DNA from: Terasakiella sp. SH-1
GTDB taxonomy: Bacteria > Pseudomonadota > Alphaproteobacteria > Rhodospirillales > Terasakiellaceae
Length of the DNA: 64,000 bases
Assembly: GCF_004564135.1 (NCBI RefSeq)
Contig: NZ_CP038255.1
Location: 466,501-530,500 of the forward strand
Reading direction: 5' to 3'
In this document: in pieces, positions 34,880-43,674 of the stretch
How the letters are laid out: every line of letters begins with the position of its first letter
Numbering within the stretch: position 1 is the stretch's first letter
Notes under the pieces: generated by a model
What the model saw: the letters and a program-made list of their open reading frames with translations, nothing else
The model's database searches: none
What the model was told of the DNA's origin: nothing
Position numbers and translations under genes: made by a program

Positions 34880-36013
34880 ATGTCGGTAAACGCAACACAA
34901 AAAAGTGATAATCCGATCCGGGTCATGGTCGTAGACGATTCTGCGGTTGTACGGGGTCTGATCACGCGTATGCTGGAGGCTGAGGCCGATATTTCCGTTG
35001 TTTCCTCAGTAGGTAACGGAAAAATGGCCGTTGACAGTTTGGCACGAAATGAAGTTGAGGTCATTGTCCTTGACATCGAAATGCCTGTCATGGATGGCCT
35101 GACGGCACTACCAAAATTATTGGAAGTTGATAGCTCTATCCGGATCGTGATGGCCTCGACACTGACGGCCAGAAACGCGGATATCAGTCTGCGTGCCTTG
35201 CAGGCGGGTGCGGTTGATTACATTCCGAAACCGTCCTCATCTCGTGAACTCTCCGGTGGCCGTGACTTTGCGAAAGAGTTGGTGGAAAAAGTCCACATTC
35301 ACGGTGCAGCACGTCGCAAAGTAAAAGGTGCCCCGAAGATTTCATCTGCAAAAGCGCGTCCTACAACGCCACGCCCCCTTTGGCAAACGCAGGCACCAAA
35401 GGAAATTAAAATCCGCCCAAGCACAGGTGTTAAGGAACGCCCGGACATTATTGCGATTGGGAGTTCAACAGGGGGGCCGCAAGCCCTGTTTACTGTGCTG
35501 AAAGGGATGCATGGTAAGGTCAAGCAGCCTGTTGTGATTACACAGCATATGCCTGCGACATTTACAAAAATCCTGTCTGAACATATCAATCGGATGACAG
35601 GCTGGACCTGTTCAGAAGCAACTGACGGTATGGTGATTGAGGCTGGGCAGGTCTATCTGGCACCAGGGGACTACCATATGACGGTGGTTTCGCAGGGAAC
35701 GCAGAAAATTTTGCGCCTTGATCAAAATCCGCCTGAAAACTTCTGTCGTCCGGCTGTGGACCCGATGTTGCGCAGTGTATCAGCAGCTTATGGTCGCAAG
35801 GTTTTAACGGTTATTTTGACAGGCATGGGCTCTGATGGCATGAAGGGCGGTGAAATCGTTGTGAATAACGGTGGGGATTTGATTGCTCAGGACGAAGCTT
35901 CAAGCGTCGTTTGGGGCATGCCCGGTGCCGTGGCTCAGGCTGGTATTTGCAGCGCAGTTCTACCGCTTGATGATATTTCAGGCTATGTTGTGAAGGCTGC
36001 GGGGGGTGTGTGA
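34880..36013 (+). CDS. cheB: chemotaxis protein-glutamate methylesterase CheB
   Basis: 377 residues from the ATG at 34880; a TTG at 34856 with a GAGG site is an alternative start. The receiver (~15-130) has its Asp in VIVLDIEMPVMDG. The methylesterase domain has Ser in AIGSSTGGPQAL, His in ITQHMPATFT and Asp in GMGSDGMKG. Removes receptor methyl groups for adaptation. Its stop overlaps the cheR start. Confidence 0.92.
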   Translation: MSVNATQKSDNPIRVMVVDDSAVVRGLITRMLEAEADISVVSSVGNGKMAVDSLARNEVEVIVLDIEMPVMDGLTALPKLLEVDSSIRIVMASTLTARNADISLRALQAGAVDYIPKPSSSRELSGGRDFAKELVEKVHIHGAARRKVKGAPKISSAKARPTTPRPLWQTQAPKEIKIRPSTGVKERPDIIAIGSSTGGPQALFTVLKGMHGKVKQPVVITQHMPATFTKILSEHINRMTGWTCSEATDGMVIEAGQVYLAPGDYHMTVVSQGTQKILRLDQNPPENFCRPAVDPMLRSVSAAYGRKVLTVILTGMGSDGMKGGEIVVNNGGDLIAQDEASSVVWGMPGAVAQAGICSAVLPLDDISGYVVKAAGGV

Positions 36014-37014
36014 TGAAAACAGATGATTTCCTTTTCCTCTCCACATTGGTGAAAGAACGTTCTGGCCTGGTGCTGACGGAAGACAAGGCATATTTGCTGG
36101 AAAGCCGTTTGATGCCTGTGGCGCGCAAGCGTGGCATGAAGGGGCTGGAAGAACTTGTCAGCTCGCTAAAGGCACGCATGGATAATGCTCTGGCTGATGA
36201 AATCACCGAAGCGATGACGACGAATGAGTCGTTCTTCTTTCGTGATATCAAGCCGTTTGACATTTTTCGTGATACGGTTCTGCCAAATTTGCTCAAGACA
36301 CGGGCAAGCAAAAAGTCTTTCCGCATCTGGTGTGCTGCGGCTTCCAGTGGGCAGGAACCTTATTCCATTGCGATGGTCTTGAAAGAGGCAGCAGCCCAGC
36401 TTCAAGGTTGGCGCATTGAGATCGTTGGGACCGATATTTCCAAGGAAATGCTCGATAAAGCCAAGGCGGGTCTTTACTCCCAGTTTGAGGTACAGCGCGG
36501 TTTGCCTGTGCAGCATTTGGTGAAATATTTCAAGAAGCGCGATGACCTGTGGCAGATTGACTCAGCCTTGCGCGGCATGGTGCAATATAAGGAATTCAAC
36601 CTGCTGGACGATATGAAGTCACTCGGCACCTTTGATGTGGTTTTCTGCCGCAACGTGTTGATCTATTTTGATCAGCAAACCAAAGGTGAAGTTCTGGGCA
36701 AGATTGCCCAGCAGATGACCGATGATGGTGTGCTCTACCTTGGGGGGGCGGAAACTGTTCTCGGGATTTCAGATGCCTTTAAACCTGTTCAGGGGTTGCG
36801 CGGTATTTACAGCCGTCCGCTTTGTAATGAATCACTGGGCACCGTTGATCCAAATGCCAAGCCAGCTGCTGCACCAGCCGCACCGGCTGCGGGTGGGTTA
36901 AGCTTTGCAAAGCCGAAACACATGCAAGAAGGCCGTGCCCCAAAAGGGGCAGAGCCTGCTGCGGGCACAACGGCGCGTCCACTGGGGACAACACCGGGCT
37001 TTAAAAAGACGTAA
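36013..37014 (+). CDS. cheR: chemotaxis protein methyltransferase CheR
   Basis: 333 residues. N-terminal helical domain, then a SAM-binding fold with RIWCAAASSGQEPYS and FDVVFCRNVLIYFD; MTTNESFFFRD is the conserved entry motif. The last ~60 residues are an Ala/Pro/Gly-rich tail with no fold, longer than in typical CheR. Methylates receptors, opposing CheB. Last gene of the cheAYBR operon, ending at a terminator. Confidence 0.92.
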   Translation: MKTDDFLFLSTLVKERSGLVLTEDKAYLLESRLMPVARKRGMKGLEELVSSLKARMDNALADEITEAMTTNESFFFRDIKPFDIFRDTVLPNLLKTRASKKSFRIWCAAASSGQEPYSIAMVLKEAAAQLQGWRIEIVGTDISKEMLDKAKAGLYSQFEVQRGLPVQHLVKYFKKRDDLWQIDSALRGMVQYKEFNLLDDMKSLGTFDVVFCRNVLIYFDQQTKGEVLGKIAQQMTDDGVLYLGGAETVLGISDAFKPVQGLRGIYSRPLCNESLGTVDPNAKPAAAPAAPAAGGLSFAKPKHMQEGRAPKGAEPAAGTTARPLGTTPGFKKT

Positions 37015-37040
37015 CTCGTCTTTCAAGTGAAACTCTTAAA

Positions 37041-37072
37041 AACAGCTCCTGACCTCAGGGGCTGTTTTTTTG
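37041..37072 (+). terminator. terminator of the che operon
   Basis: 12-bp stem AACAGCTCCTGA / TCAGGGGCTGTT (one G-U) with a 2-base apex, running into seven T. Strong rho-independent shape. Confidence 0.85.
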
Positions 37073-37158
37073 TGTTTTTCCTTGTGGCAGAAAAGTAGTC
37101 CATTCACCCTAAGTTGTGTTATGTTTTAACAATCGCATAAGACCGTAAAGAGAAATAT

Positions 37159-38766
37159 ATGACACAACTCGATTCCCGTGATCAGTTTGAAGCATGGTTG
37201 AAGACGCAGGATGCTTGGGTTGCTATAGCACTAACTACACGGATCGGATTACGCGTTATTCCAAATCTATGTGCTTTTATTTTGCGAAATAAGAAAGAAT
37301 ATAGTTCAACGATTGCTTTGCCTGTTTTTCGTGCTATTGCAACAGCTTGGTGTGGAGGATTGCGATTAAAGAACGTCGCTGGATTAAGAGGGGCAGCGAT
37401 CCGAGCGATTTATGCAGGCAGGGCTAGCCGTTATGCTGTGGAAGCAGATGCTGGGTATTTTAGTGATTATGCTGCTGATATTGCGGCCGATGCGGCTTAT
37501 AAGGCAACCTGTGCAGTAACGGCTTATATCTCTGATAATGCTTTTGATGAAGTGGTGGATGTGGTTCTACGTTCTACTTTAAGCTCATGGCAGGAAATTA
37601 GTCATGATATTTCTCTTATCGAGAAAGGGGAAACATGTGAGCAGCTGATGTCTCGCCCCTTATGGGGGGAAGTGCCTCAAACGCGTGATGAAGATTGGCA
37701 AGAACTAAAAACAATCCTGCTGGCTTTAAATCAAAATTGGCAGGTTTGGACGCAGTGGTATGAAGACCGCCTTATTGGTGGTCCCAACCCCAATGGACGG
37801 CAATTCCTTTACCCATTGGAAAAGGAACGTGTGTTAATCCCGGATGGGGATTGGAAGAAGGGGCCTGCTCATGTCAATCGGTTGATTGCGGAAATTGAAA
37901 ATCGTTATCGCGGGGTACCTGAGCCTCGACAGATGATGCAGCGCCCGGCGGTTATTACGTTACAAAGGGGCGATGATGATGTGGTTCGCCTGCGCCCGGA
38001 TGATGCGCCGACAGCAGCCACGCAGCAGCAAGCGGACCATTGGCAACAAGCCTGGGAAGGGGTGTGTGAATCTTTTGAGGATTTCATGGAGCTGGAGCCA
38101 GGGCGCAATAACCGGGCCTTGGCGAAAACCTTGAAACGCTATGGGGAGGCTCTGGCCAGTCAGTATACTGACTTAAGCGTGATCAAGCTTGGTCAACATG
38201 GCAAACGCCTTGCCAGCTTGTTGCAATCTGCCTCTGATGAATTGATGGTCGATGTACAGGCCGAATTGGCCGCCTTGCTCGTGAACCACAATGAGTTTAT
38301 TCAACAAATCCCTGAATGGCTTGACTATTTAAAAGGTTTAAAAGCCACTGTTGCCAATGCCGATGTTGAATTTGCCTTTCATACGATTGAAAATATTGAA
38401 GAGTTGATCGGCATTGTCGATGACGAGGTGATTGAATCTTTCGAGCAATATCTTGAAGATATTATGGAAGATTATGTGCCTTCCTCGGAAGGGACGACAT
38501 CTGATCCTCTTGTTATTGATTTTGTGCGAAGTGTTGGCAACCTGCTCTCTATTATCGCCAAGCCGGTGGCCCGTTATATTCGTGAAGTTGGCAGGGTGGC
38601 TGTAAAGGGCAGCTTGACTGCTTTTGAAAAACTCTCTGAGAAATTTATTCTTACCATTGGTGCAGGAGCTGCGGCAGCGGGGCTTTCTCAATTATCCGGG
38701 ATTGTCAGTGATTATGCCTGGTTATTGCCCATTTTGACCTTTTTACAAGGCGGGAAAAAGAAATAA
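37159..38766 (+). CDS. large conserved protein of unknown function with C-terminal membrane segment
   Basis: 535 residues, no family recognised with certainty. Residues ~1-140 are Ala-rich and helical (ADIAADAAYKATCAVTAY). Residues ~193-250 hold a Trp-rich motif, WQVWTQWYEDRLIGG ... DGDWKKGPAHVNRLI, which I have seen in other alphaproteobacterial hypothetical proteins. The middle (~300-470) is charged helix. Residues ~495-531 are hydrophobic (LTIGAGAAAAGLSQLSGIVSDYAWLLPILTFL), suggesting membrane anchoring. It stands alone between the che operon terminator and ctrA. Confidence 0.6.
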   Translation: MTQLDSRDQFEAWLKTQDAWVAIALTTRIGLRVIPNLCAFILRNKKEYSSTIALPVFRAIATAWCGGLRLKNVAGLRGAAIRAIYAGRASRYAVEADAGYFSDYAADIAADAAYKATCAVTAYISDNAFDEVVDVVLRSTLSSWQEISHDISLIEKGETCEQLMSRPLWGEVPQTRDEDWQELKTILLALNQNWQVWTQWYEDRLIGGPNPNGRQFLYPLEKERVLIPDGDWKKGPAHVNRLIAEIENRYRGVPEPRQMMQRPAVITLQRGDDDVVRLRPDDAPTAATQQQADHWQQAWEGVCESFEDFMELEPGRNNRALAKTLKRYGEALASQYTDLSVIKLGQHGKRLASLLQSASDELMVDVQAELAALLVNHNEFIQQIPEWLDYLKGLKATVANADVEFAFHTIENIEELIGIVDDEVIESFEQYLEDIMEDYVPSSEGTTSDPLVIDFVRSVGNLLSIIAKPVARYIREVGRVAVKGSLTAFEKLSEKFILTIGAGAAAAGLSQLSGIVSDYAWLLPILTFLQGGKKK

Positions 38767-38796
38767 AAAACGGCCCCTCAAATCTGGGAGCCGTTT
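38767..38796. terminator. shared terminator between the unknown gene and ctrA
   Basis: AAACGGCCCC...GGGAGCCGTTTT stem with A-tract and T-tract on either side, able to stop transcription from both converging genes. Confidence 0.65.
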
Positions 38797-38805
38797 TCTG
38801 TCTTT

Positions 38806-39510
38806 TTATGCCGAAGCCTGCGCCGGTTCTGCCGGGGCATCCGGGTCGCGCAGCACATAGCCGCGTCCCCAAACCGTGTGGATGTAATTGTCATCCGTGG
38901 CCTTGGTCAGTTTTTTGCGCAGTTTACAGACAAATACATCAATGATTTTCAGTTCCGGTTCGTCCATGCCGCCATAAAGGTGGTTGAGGAACATTTCCTT
39001 GGTCAGGGTGGAGCCTTTGCGCAAGGACAACAGTTCTAGAATGCCGTATTCCTTGGACGTCAAATGCACCGGCTTGCCATCGCTTTCCACCGTCTGGTTA
39101 TCCAGATTAACCGACAGTTTGCCTGTTTTGATCACAGACTGGGAATGACCTTTAGAGCGGCGCACAATTGCATGGATACGTGCAATCAGCTCGTCCTTGT
39201 TATAAGGTTTGGTCAGATAGTCATCTGCACCGATCTCAAAGCCCTTAACCTTGGAAGGGGGCTGATCAAGACCAGACAAAATCAGGATGGGTGTATCAAT
39301 CTTGGCACTACGCAAGGCACGCAAAACCTCAAAGCCATCAATATCCGGCAACATGAGATCAAGAATGATAATGTCGTAATCGTAGAGCTTACCAATCTCA
39401 ATGCCTTCTTCGCCGTAGTTGGTGACGTCTACCACCATACCTGCGGATTTTAGCATCAATTCAATTGCTTTTGCTTCGCTTGGGTTGTCTTCAACGAGTA
39501 ATGCACGCAT
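38806..39510 (-). CDS. ctrA: cell-cycle master response regulator CtrA
   Basis: 234 residues. Receiver with D51 ([13 protein letters not shown]) and Lys in [10 protein letters not shown]; OmpR-type winged helix with [13 protein letters not shown] and [20 protein letters not shown], nearly invariant among CtrA proteins. In many alphaproteobacteria CtrA controls motility and sometimes the cell cycle. It is fed by ChpT, also encoded here. The promoter region holds two overlapping consensus CtrA boxes and GANTC sites, pointing to autoregulation. Confidence 0.95.
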   Translation of the reverse strand: MRALLVEDNPSEAKAIELMLKSAGMVVDVTNYGEEGIEIGKLYDYDIIILDLMLPDIDGFEVLRALRSAKIDTPILILSGLDQPPSKVKGFEIGADDYLTKPYNKDELIARIHAIVRRSKGHSQSVIKTGKLSVNLDNQTVESDGKPVHLTSKEYGILELLSLRKGSTLTKEMFLNHLYGGMDEPELKIIDVFVCKLRKKLTKATDDNYIHTVWGRGYVLRDPDAPAEPAQASA

Positions 39511-39535
39511 GGCCTATCCCCGATTGCTGTGTGCG

Positions 39536-39561
39536 TTAACCTTTTCTTAACCTTTCGTTAA
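39536..39561. promoter_or_regulatory. two overlapping perfect CtrA boxes
   Basis: Three TTAA tetramers at 39536, 39547 and 39558 give two consecutive TTAA-N7-TTAA boxes sharing the middle half-site. They lie 26-51 bases upstream of the ctrA start codon and about 170 bases upstream of fliI. Confidence 0.8.
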
Positions 39562-39623
39562 CCTTTAGCACAATCATGATTTTATTAAAACATTTTTTTT
39601 CGCTCAACGCTATATTTTCTCGC

Positions 39624-39645
39624 GAGTCGCAAAAAATGTTGAATC
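39624..39645. promoter_or_regulatory. two GANTC (CcrM) methylation sites
   Basis: GAGTC at 39624-39628 and GAATC at 39641-39645 in the ctrA-fliI intergenic region. In Caulobacter the ctrA P1 promoter is tuned by methylation of a GANTC site; a similar control is plausible here. Confidence 0.5.
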
Positions 39646-39657
39646 TTGTCAAGGGGT

Positions 39658-39685
39658 TTGTCATTTTCCCGAATAAGAGTATAGT
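39658..39685 (+). promoter_or_regulatory. predicted sigma-70 promoter of fliI
   Basis: TTGTCA (39658-39663) and TATAGT (39680-39685) with a 16-base spacer, 46 bases before the fliI GTG. Confidence 0.55.
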
Positions 39686-39730
39686 ATAAATGCCCTATAC
39701 CCGTAGTTTCACTGAGATGGAGCATTGAAC

Positions 39731-41128
39731 GTGGCCCTTTTGGTCAATAACGTAATCGCAGAAGTTGATAAGCTTCCCGGCTACAACGTATATGGACGTG
39801 TAGCTGCCGTTAAAGGATTGATGGTTGAAGTCGGCGGGGTGCAAGGTGCCTTGTCCATTGGGGACCATTGCCGCATCCATGTGCGCAGGCGTGACTGGAT
39901 TACCTGTGAGGTGGTAAGCTTTCGCGATGGTCGTGCCCTTGTGATGCCCTTTGGTTCTGTTGACGGGATTGCCATGGGGGATCGGGTGGAGGTTGGTCAG
40001 CGTGAGCCTGTACTCTATCCTTGTGAAGAATGGTTGGGGCGCGTCATCAATGCCATGGGTGAACCTGTAGATGGGAAAGGTCCCTTGCCGGTGGGGCCAA
40101 ACCCCTATGTGATTAAAGGTTTGCCACCGTCCGCCCATGAACGTACACGGGTGGGTGGAAAAATGGATTTGGGGGTGCGTGCGATTAATACCTTCCTGAC
40201 TTGTTGCCGGGGGCAGCGGATGGGTATTTTTGCGGGCTCAGGTGTGGGTAAATCGACCATCCTGTCCATGATGGCACGTAATACCGAGGCTGAAATCAGT
40301 GTCATCGGGCTGATCGGGGAACGGGGACGTGAAGCGCGTGAATTTATCGAAGATGATTTGGGTGAAGAAGGATTGGCGCGTTCTATCGTTGTGGTTGCCA
40401 CATCCGATGAACCGCCCTTGATGCGTCGTCAGGCTTCTTATGTCACTATGGCGGTGGCGGAATATTTCCGTGATCAGCAAAAAGATGTGCTGTGTTTGAT
40501 GGATAGTGTGACCCGTTTTGCCATGGCCCAACGTGAAATCAGCCTGTCTGTGGGGGAACCACCGGCTTCAAAAGGGTATACGCCGTCTGTTTTTGCGGAA
40601 TTGCCGCGTTTGCTGGAACGTGCTGGACCGGGGAATGCGCAACAGGGCAATATCACCGGGCTGTTCACTGTTCTGGTGGAAGGCGATGATCATAACGAAC
40701 CGATTTCAGATGCGGTACGTGGTATTTTGGATGGTCATATTGTTTTGGATCGTGCGATTGCTGAACGGGGACGTTATCCGGCGATTAACCTGCTGCGCAG
40801 TGTGTCGCGGACCATGCCTGATTGTAATGATGATCAGCAGAACGCCTTGGTCTTTAAGGCGCGCCAGTTGTTATCAACCTATGAAGATATGGCAGAACTG
40901 ATCCGTTTGGGGGCCTATCGTCAAGGGACAGACCCCAAGGTGGATGAGGCGGTTTATTATAATCCGGCCTTGGAAGCCTTCTTATCACAAAACAAGAATG
41001 AACCGATGGATTTGGAAACCGGCTATATGGCGTTGGCGCAGTTGTTAGGTATGCAATATCGTGATTTTAATGGTGATGTCAGCCAGTTGGGTGTAGCGCA
41101 AGATCAGCTTCAGGCTCCACCACAGTAA
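39731..41128 (+). CDS. fliI: flagellar export ATPase FliI
   Basis: 465 residues, F1-beta-like ATPase that powers or assists flagellar type III export with FliH and FliJ. Walker A is FAGSGVGKST, and the Walker B region is DVLCLMDSVTRFAMAQRE. The GTG at 39731 lies 9 bases from ATGGAG; a TTG at 39725 is too close to that site. It starts a short operon with fliJ, divergent from ctrA. Confidence 0.95.
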   Translation: MALLVNNVIAEVDKLPGYNVYGRVAAVKGLMVEVGGVQGALSIGDHCRIHVRRRDWITCEVVSFRDGRALVMPFGSVDGIAMGDRVEVGQREPVLYPCEEWLGRVINAMGEPVDGKGPLPVGPNPYVIKGLPPSAHERTRVGGKMDLGVRAINTFLTCCRGQRMGIFAGSGVGKSTILSMMARNTEAEISVIGLIGERGREAREFIEDDLGEEGLARSIVVVATSDEPPLMRRQASYVTMAVAEYFRDQQKDVLCLMDSVTRFAMAQREISLSVGEPPASKGYTPSVFAELPRLLERAGPGNAQQGNITGLFTVLVEGDDHNEPISDAVRGILDGHIVLDRAIAERGRYPAINLLRSVSRTMPDCNDDQQNALVFKARQLLSTYEDMAELIRLGAYRQGTDPKVDEAVYYNPALEAFLSQNKNEPMDLETGYMALAQLLGMQYRDFNGDVSQLGVAQDQLQAPPQ

Positions 41129-41140
41129 GGCATGTGATCT

Positions 41141-41569
41141 ATGGGAAAGACACTTGCCAACCTGATCCGCTTACATAAATATAATGTGGACGAAAAACGC
41201 CGGGTTCTTGGCCTACTTTATGGTGAGCTCCATGCCATGGAACAAAGGCTTCAGGATTTAGAAGACCAGATTGTACGGGAAAAGGAAATTGCCGCCAGTT
41301 CCCCTGAACAGGCGATGTTTTCTTATGGCCGTTTTCATGAGCGTGCCATGTCTATTCGTGAAGAAATCAACGCCGCTATGGCTGCTAAGGAAGAAGAGAT
41401 TGACGCGGCTCGTGAAGAGGTCAATGAGGCGTTTCGCGAGCTGAAAATCTATGAAGAAGCTGAAAAAAACCGTATTCAGCGGGAAAAAGATGAACAGACT
41501 CGCAAGGAAAATATCGAGATGGATGAAATCGCGATGAACCTGTATCGTGCCCATCACGATGACACGTGA
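41141..41569 (+). CDS. fliJ: flagellar export chaperone FliJ
   Basis: 142 residues, almost entirely predicted coiled coil rich in Glu, Arg and Lys (LGLLYGELHAMEQRLQDLEDQIVREKEIA). FliJ sits in the central pore of the FliI hexamer. Assigned from position right after fliI and its shape, as the sequence itself is poorly conserved. Confidence 0.85.
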   Translation: MGKTLANLIRLHKYNVDEKRRVLGLLYGELHAMEQRLQDLEDQIVREKEIAASSPEQAMFSYGRFHERAMSIREEINAAMAAKEEEIDAAREEVNEAFRELKIYEEAEKNRIQREKDEQTRKENIEMDEIAMNLYRAHHDDT

Positions 41570-41603
41570 TTGTTATTTCCACGAAAGTGAGAATCTTTAT
41601 GTG

Positions 41604-41634
41604 GAAAGAGATCCCCGTATTCGCGAGGAGGGCT
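41604..41634. repeat. dispersed intergenic palindrome, single unit
   Basis: GATCCCCGTATTCGCGAGGA (from 41610) between the fliJ end and the end of the convergent small gene. Same right-hand unit as at 2.7 and 53.5 kb. Confidence 0.65.
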
Positions 41635-41641
41635 GATAAAA

Positions 41642-42019
41642 TTAAACCTTGCTTAGCCGTGCCATGAAATGGGGATTGTCCCATTGCGGTTGCTGATCTT
41701 CAACAATGACGAAATGCTGGTTTGCCTCGTCAAAATCTTCACTGACTTTAACCTGAACCCAACGGGCGACCAGTTCGTTATTGATATCTTCCAACAAGGT
41801 ATTGGCGATGGTTTCAATCGGTAGATTTGCATCAGCAAACAAAGCGACCATATAATTCTGAAAGCAGTTTCGTTCCATAATCAGGCGATCTGGGGCATAG
41901 CGCAGGGTAAGGTGGCGTTTTGCTTGCGGGCATTGGCCTTTTAAACTCACGAGATAATCAATGGCTTTATTGGGGTTATCCTGTGTTTTAATCAGATTGC
42001 GTCTTTGAGAAAGGTCCAT
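41642..42019 (-). CDS. small protein resembling a QueF-type T-fold, active-site segment missing
   Basis: 125 residues. NPNKAIDYLVSLKG and LTLRYAPDRLIMERNCFQNYMVALF, with the downstream NELVARWVQVKV, align by eye with QueF ([48 protein letters not shown]). QueF reduces preQ0 to preQ1 in queuosine synthesis. The SLCPKTGQPDF segment with the catalytic Cys is shortened or replaced, so catalysis is doubtful. It is the last gene of the flhG-fliK-like run, 2 bases after the previous stop. Assignment is an inference. Confidence 0.5.
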   Translation of the reverse strand: MDLSQRRNLIKTQDNPNKAIDYLVSLKGQCPQAKRHLTLRYAPDRLIMERNCFQNYMVALFADANLPIETIANTLLEDINNELVARWVQVKVSEDFDEANQHFVIVEDQQPQWDNPHFMARLSKV

Positions 42020-42021
42020 GT

Positions 42022-43659
42022 CTACACCAGCATGCCAAGGTTGATTTCCCCTTTTTGCACCTCAATCCCGTCGACATCAACGAAATTCGGTGTGACTTGA
42101 TACGAGATGTTGCCGTCAAAACCGATCACCTGCATGCCTTTTTCATAAATTTCAAAGATATCTTTGCGCATGAAACCGGGCAGGGCAGTGTGTGTGCGAA
42201 TGATCAGGTCGAATTTCTTACTTTTATCCTTAGCGAGGCCGTCGAGCTGCATCGGGCCTGTTTTTGATAAGTCCAGATCAATCACGAAGCGCACGCCGGG
42301 TTCATCTTTATCGCCATCTTTTTCTTCCTGATGATCACGCTGGGCAATTCGAATTTGATTGATTTCCCCATTATTTTGTAGGGGCACATAGGCGATTTTC
42401 CAATCGGTTGAATTGGGTGTTTTTGCCTTATCAGCCAGTTGGGTAAAATCTTTCTCCAGTTTGCTGAGCAATTCCGGTTTTGATTTGGCCAGTGCTTTGA
42501 TAGTGCGATCATCGGCCCAGTTTTTGAAACTGCCGCGTCCCAATGCCTTTAAAAAGAAAATCATGTTTAAGGCAAGTCGGGTATCGGGCTTGGGCATGAG
42601 CGCATTGCTCAGATTATCTGCCAAGGCGGGGTTTATGTCTTTTAAGGCACTAAAGGCTTCTTCTAATGCAGGCCATTTCTGGCTAAGGGGGGCGTTGCCC
42701 TGATTGAGGGGATTGGGGTGGAAAGAAGTCGCCTTCGCCATAGGTTTAGAGGAAGACAGGACTTCCAGTTTTACCATGGTGCCATCGGGCATTTTGGCTT
42801 GCGTATCCAAAGAAATATTACCTTGGGGCAATTTGATAACAGGTTGACCCTGTGGGCTTTTTCCTTGAACGCTGCCTTGAGTGATGACCGAATTGGGACT
42901 GACTGGTTTTGTATCTGTTTGGAGAGGCGTTGCAGCCTGACCGGGCTGTTGAACACTGATCAGGCGGATGTTGAGCTGACGACCTGTTTGGAAATGAGCC
43001 GCTGTGTTGAGCTGGGTCGTTGTGTTTGGTGTTGCCGTTTGAGCGGTTGCTGAGGGCTGTTTGCTCTGGCCGGGCAAAATATTCTTTAAGGCTTTTTGCA
43101 ATGGATTCTGCATGACAGCTTGGGCAGTGCCAGGCGTTGCATTATGGGGCGTGGCCTGTGGATTGGTACTCAAGACAAAGGCTTTCATGCCCGATGCTGT
43201 ATTTAAGTTCAGCAGGGTTGCCGGGGCTTTGGCTGTCGTGGCATTTTGGGCTGCTTGCCCGCTATTTTGCCCCAGTGCTGTTGGTGTAGAGGTTCCTTGC
43301 ATCAATTGATTGGCAAGAGAGTTTATCCGTGAAGCGGCGGTGTTGAGCGCAATAGGCTTGCCATGAATATGGCTCAGTTGGAGCTGTACAGCTGGTTGTG
43401 TCTGCACGACCTTGAAGGTTGCAGGCGTTTCAGGTGGCAGGTTGAAGGGGGCTTTAAATTGCAACGGGCCGAAACTGGTTTGCAAGGTTGTGAGACCTTG
43501 GGCATTAGGCGCTTTGATCAGGCCGGACAGAAAGCTGTCAATCGGGAGCTTGCCCAGCTGGGCTGTGGCTGTTGCAGTCAGGGTTACGGTTAATTGCGCA
43601 GCACTGCCGCCGCCACTTGGCGGTAGGGGAGGCGGGGGCGGGGGCGCAACGCTCGTCAT
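42022..43659 (-). CDS. FliK-like hook-length control paralog
   Basis: 545 residues. Starts with a Pro run (APPPPPPLPPSGGG), then a long Gln/Thr/Ala-rich region (~100-320) of low complexity. The folded C-terminal part (~400-545) has FVIDLDLSKTGPMQLDGL and FDLIIRTHTALPGFMRKDIFEIYEKGMQVIGF, similar in layout to the FliK/Flg_hook C-terminal domain. A clearer fliK lies at 56.7-58.5 kb, so this may be a second molecular ruler or a related secreted protein. Lies 15 bases after flhG. Confidence 0.55.
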   Translation of the reverse strand: MTSVAPPPPPPLPPSGGGSAAQLTVTLTATATAQLGKLPIDSFLSGLIKAPNAQGLTTLQTSFGPLQFKAPFNLPPETPATFKVVQTQPAVQLQLSHIHGKPIALNTAASRINSLANQLMQGTSTPTALGQNSGQAAQNATTAKAPATLLNLNTASGMKAFVLSTNPQATPHNATPGTAQAVMQNPLQKALKNILPGQSKQPSATAQTATPNTTTQLNTAAHFQTGRQLNIRLISVQQPGQAATPLQTDTKPVSPNSVITQGSVQGKSPQGQPVIKLPQGNISLDTQAKMPDGTMVKLEVLSSSKPMAKATSFHPNPLNQGNAPLSQKWPALEEAFSALKDINPALADNLSNALMPKPDTRLALNMIFFLKALGRGSFKNWADDRTIKALAKSKPELLSKLEKDFTQLADKAKTPNSTDWKIAYVPLQNNGEINQIRIAQRDHQEEKDGDKDEPGVRFVIDLDLSKTGPMQLDGLAKDKSKKFDLIIRTHTALPGFMRKDIFEIYEKGMQVIGFDGNISYQVTPNFVDVDGIEVQKGEINLGMLV

Positions 43660-43674
43660 GAAGAGCCTATCGTT

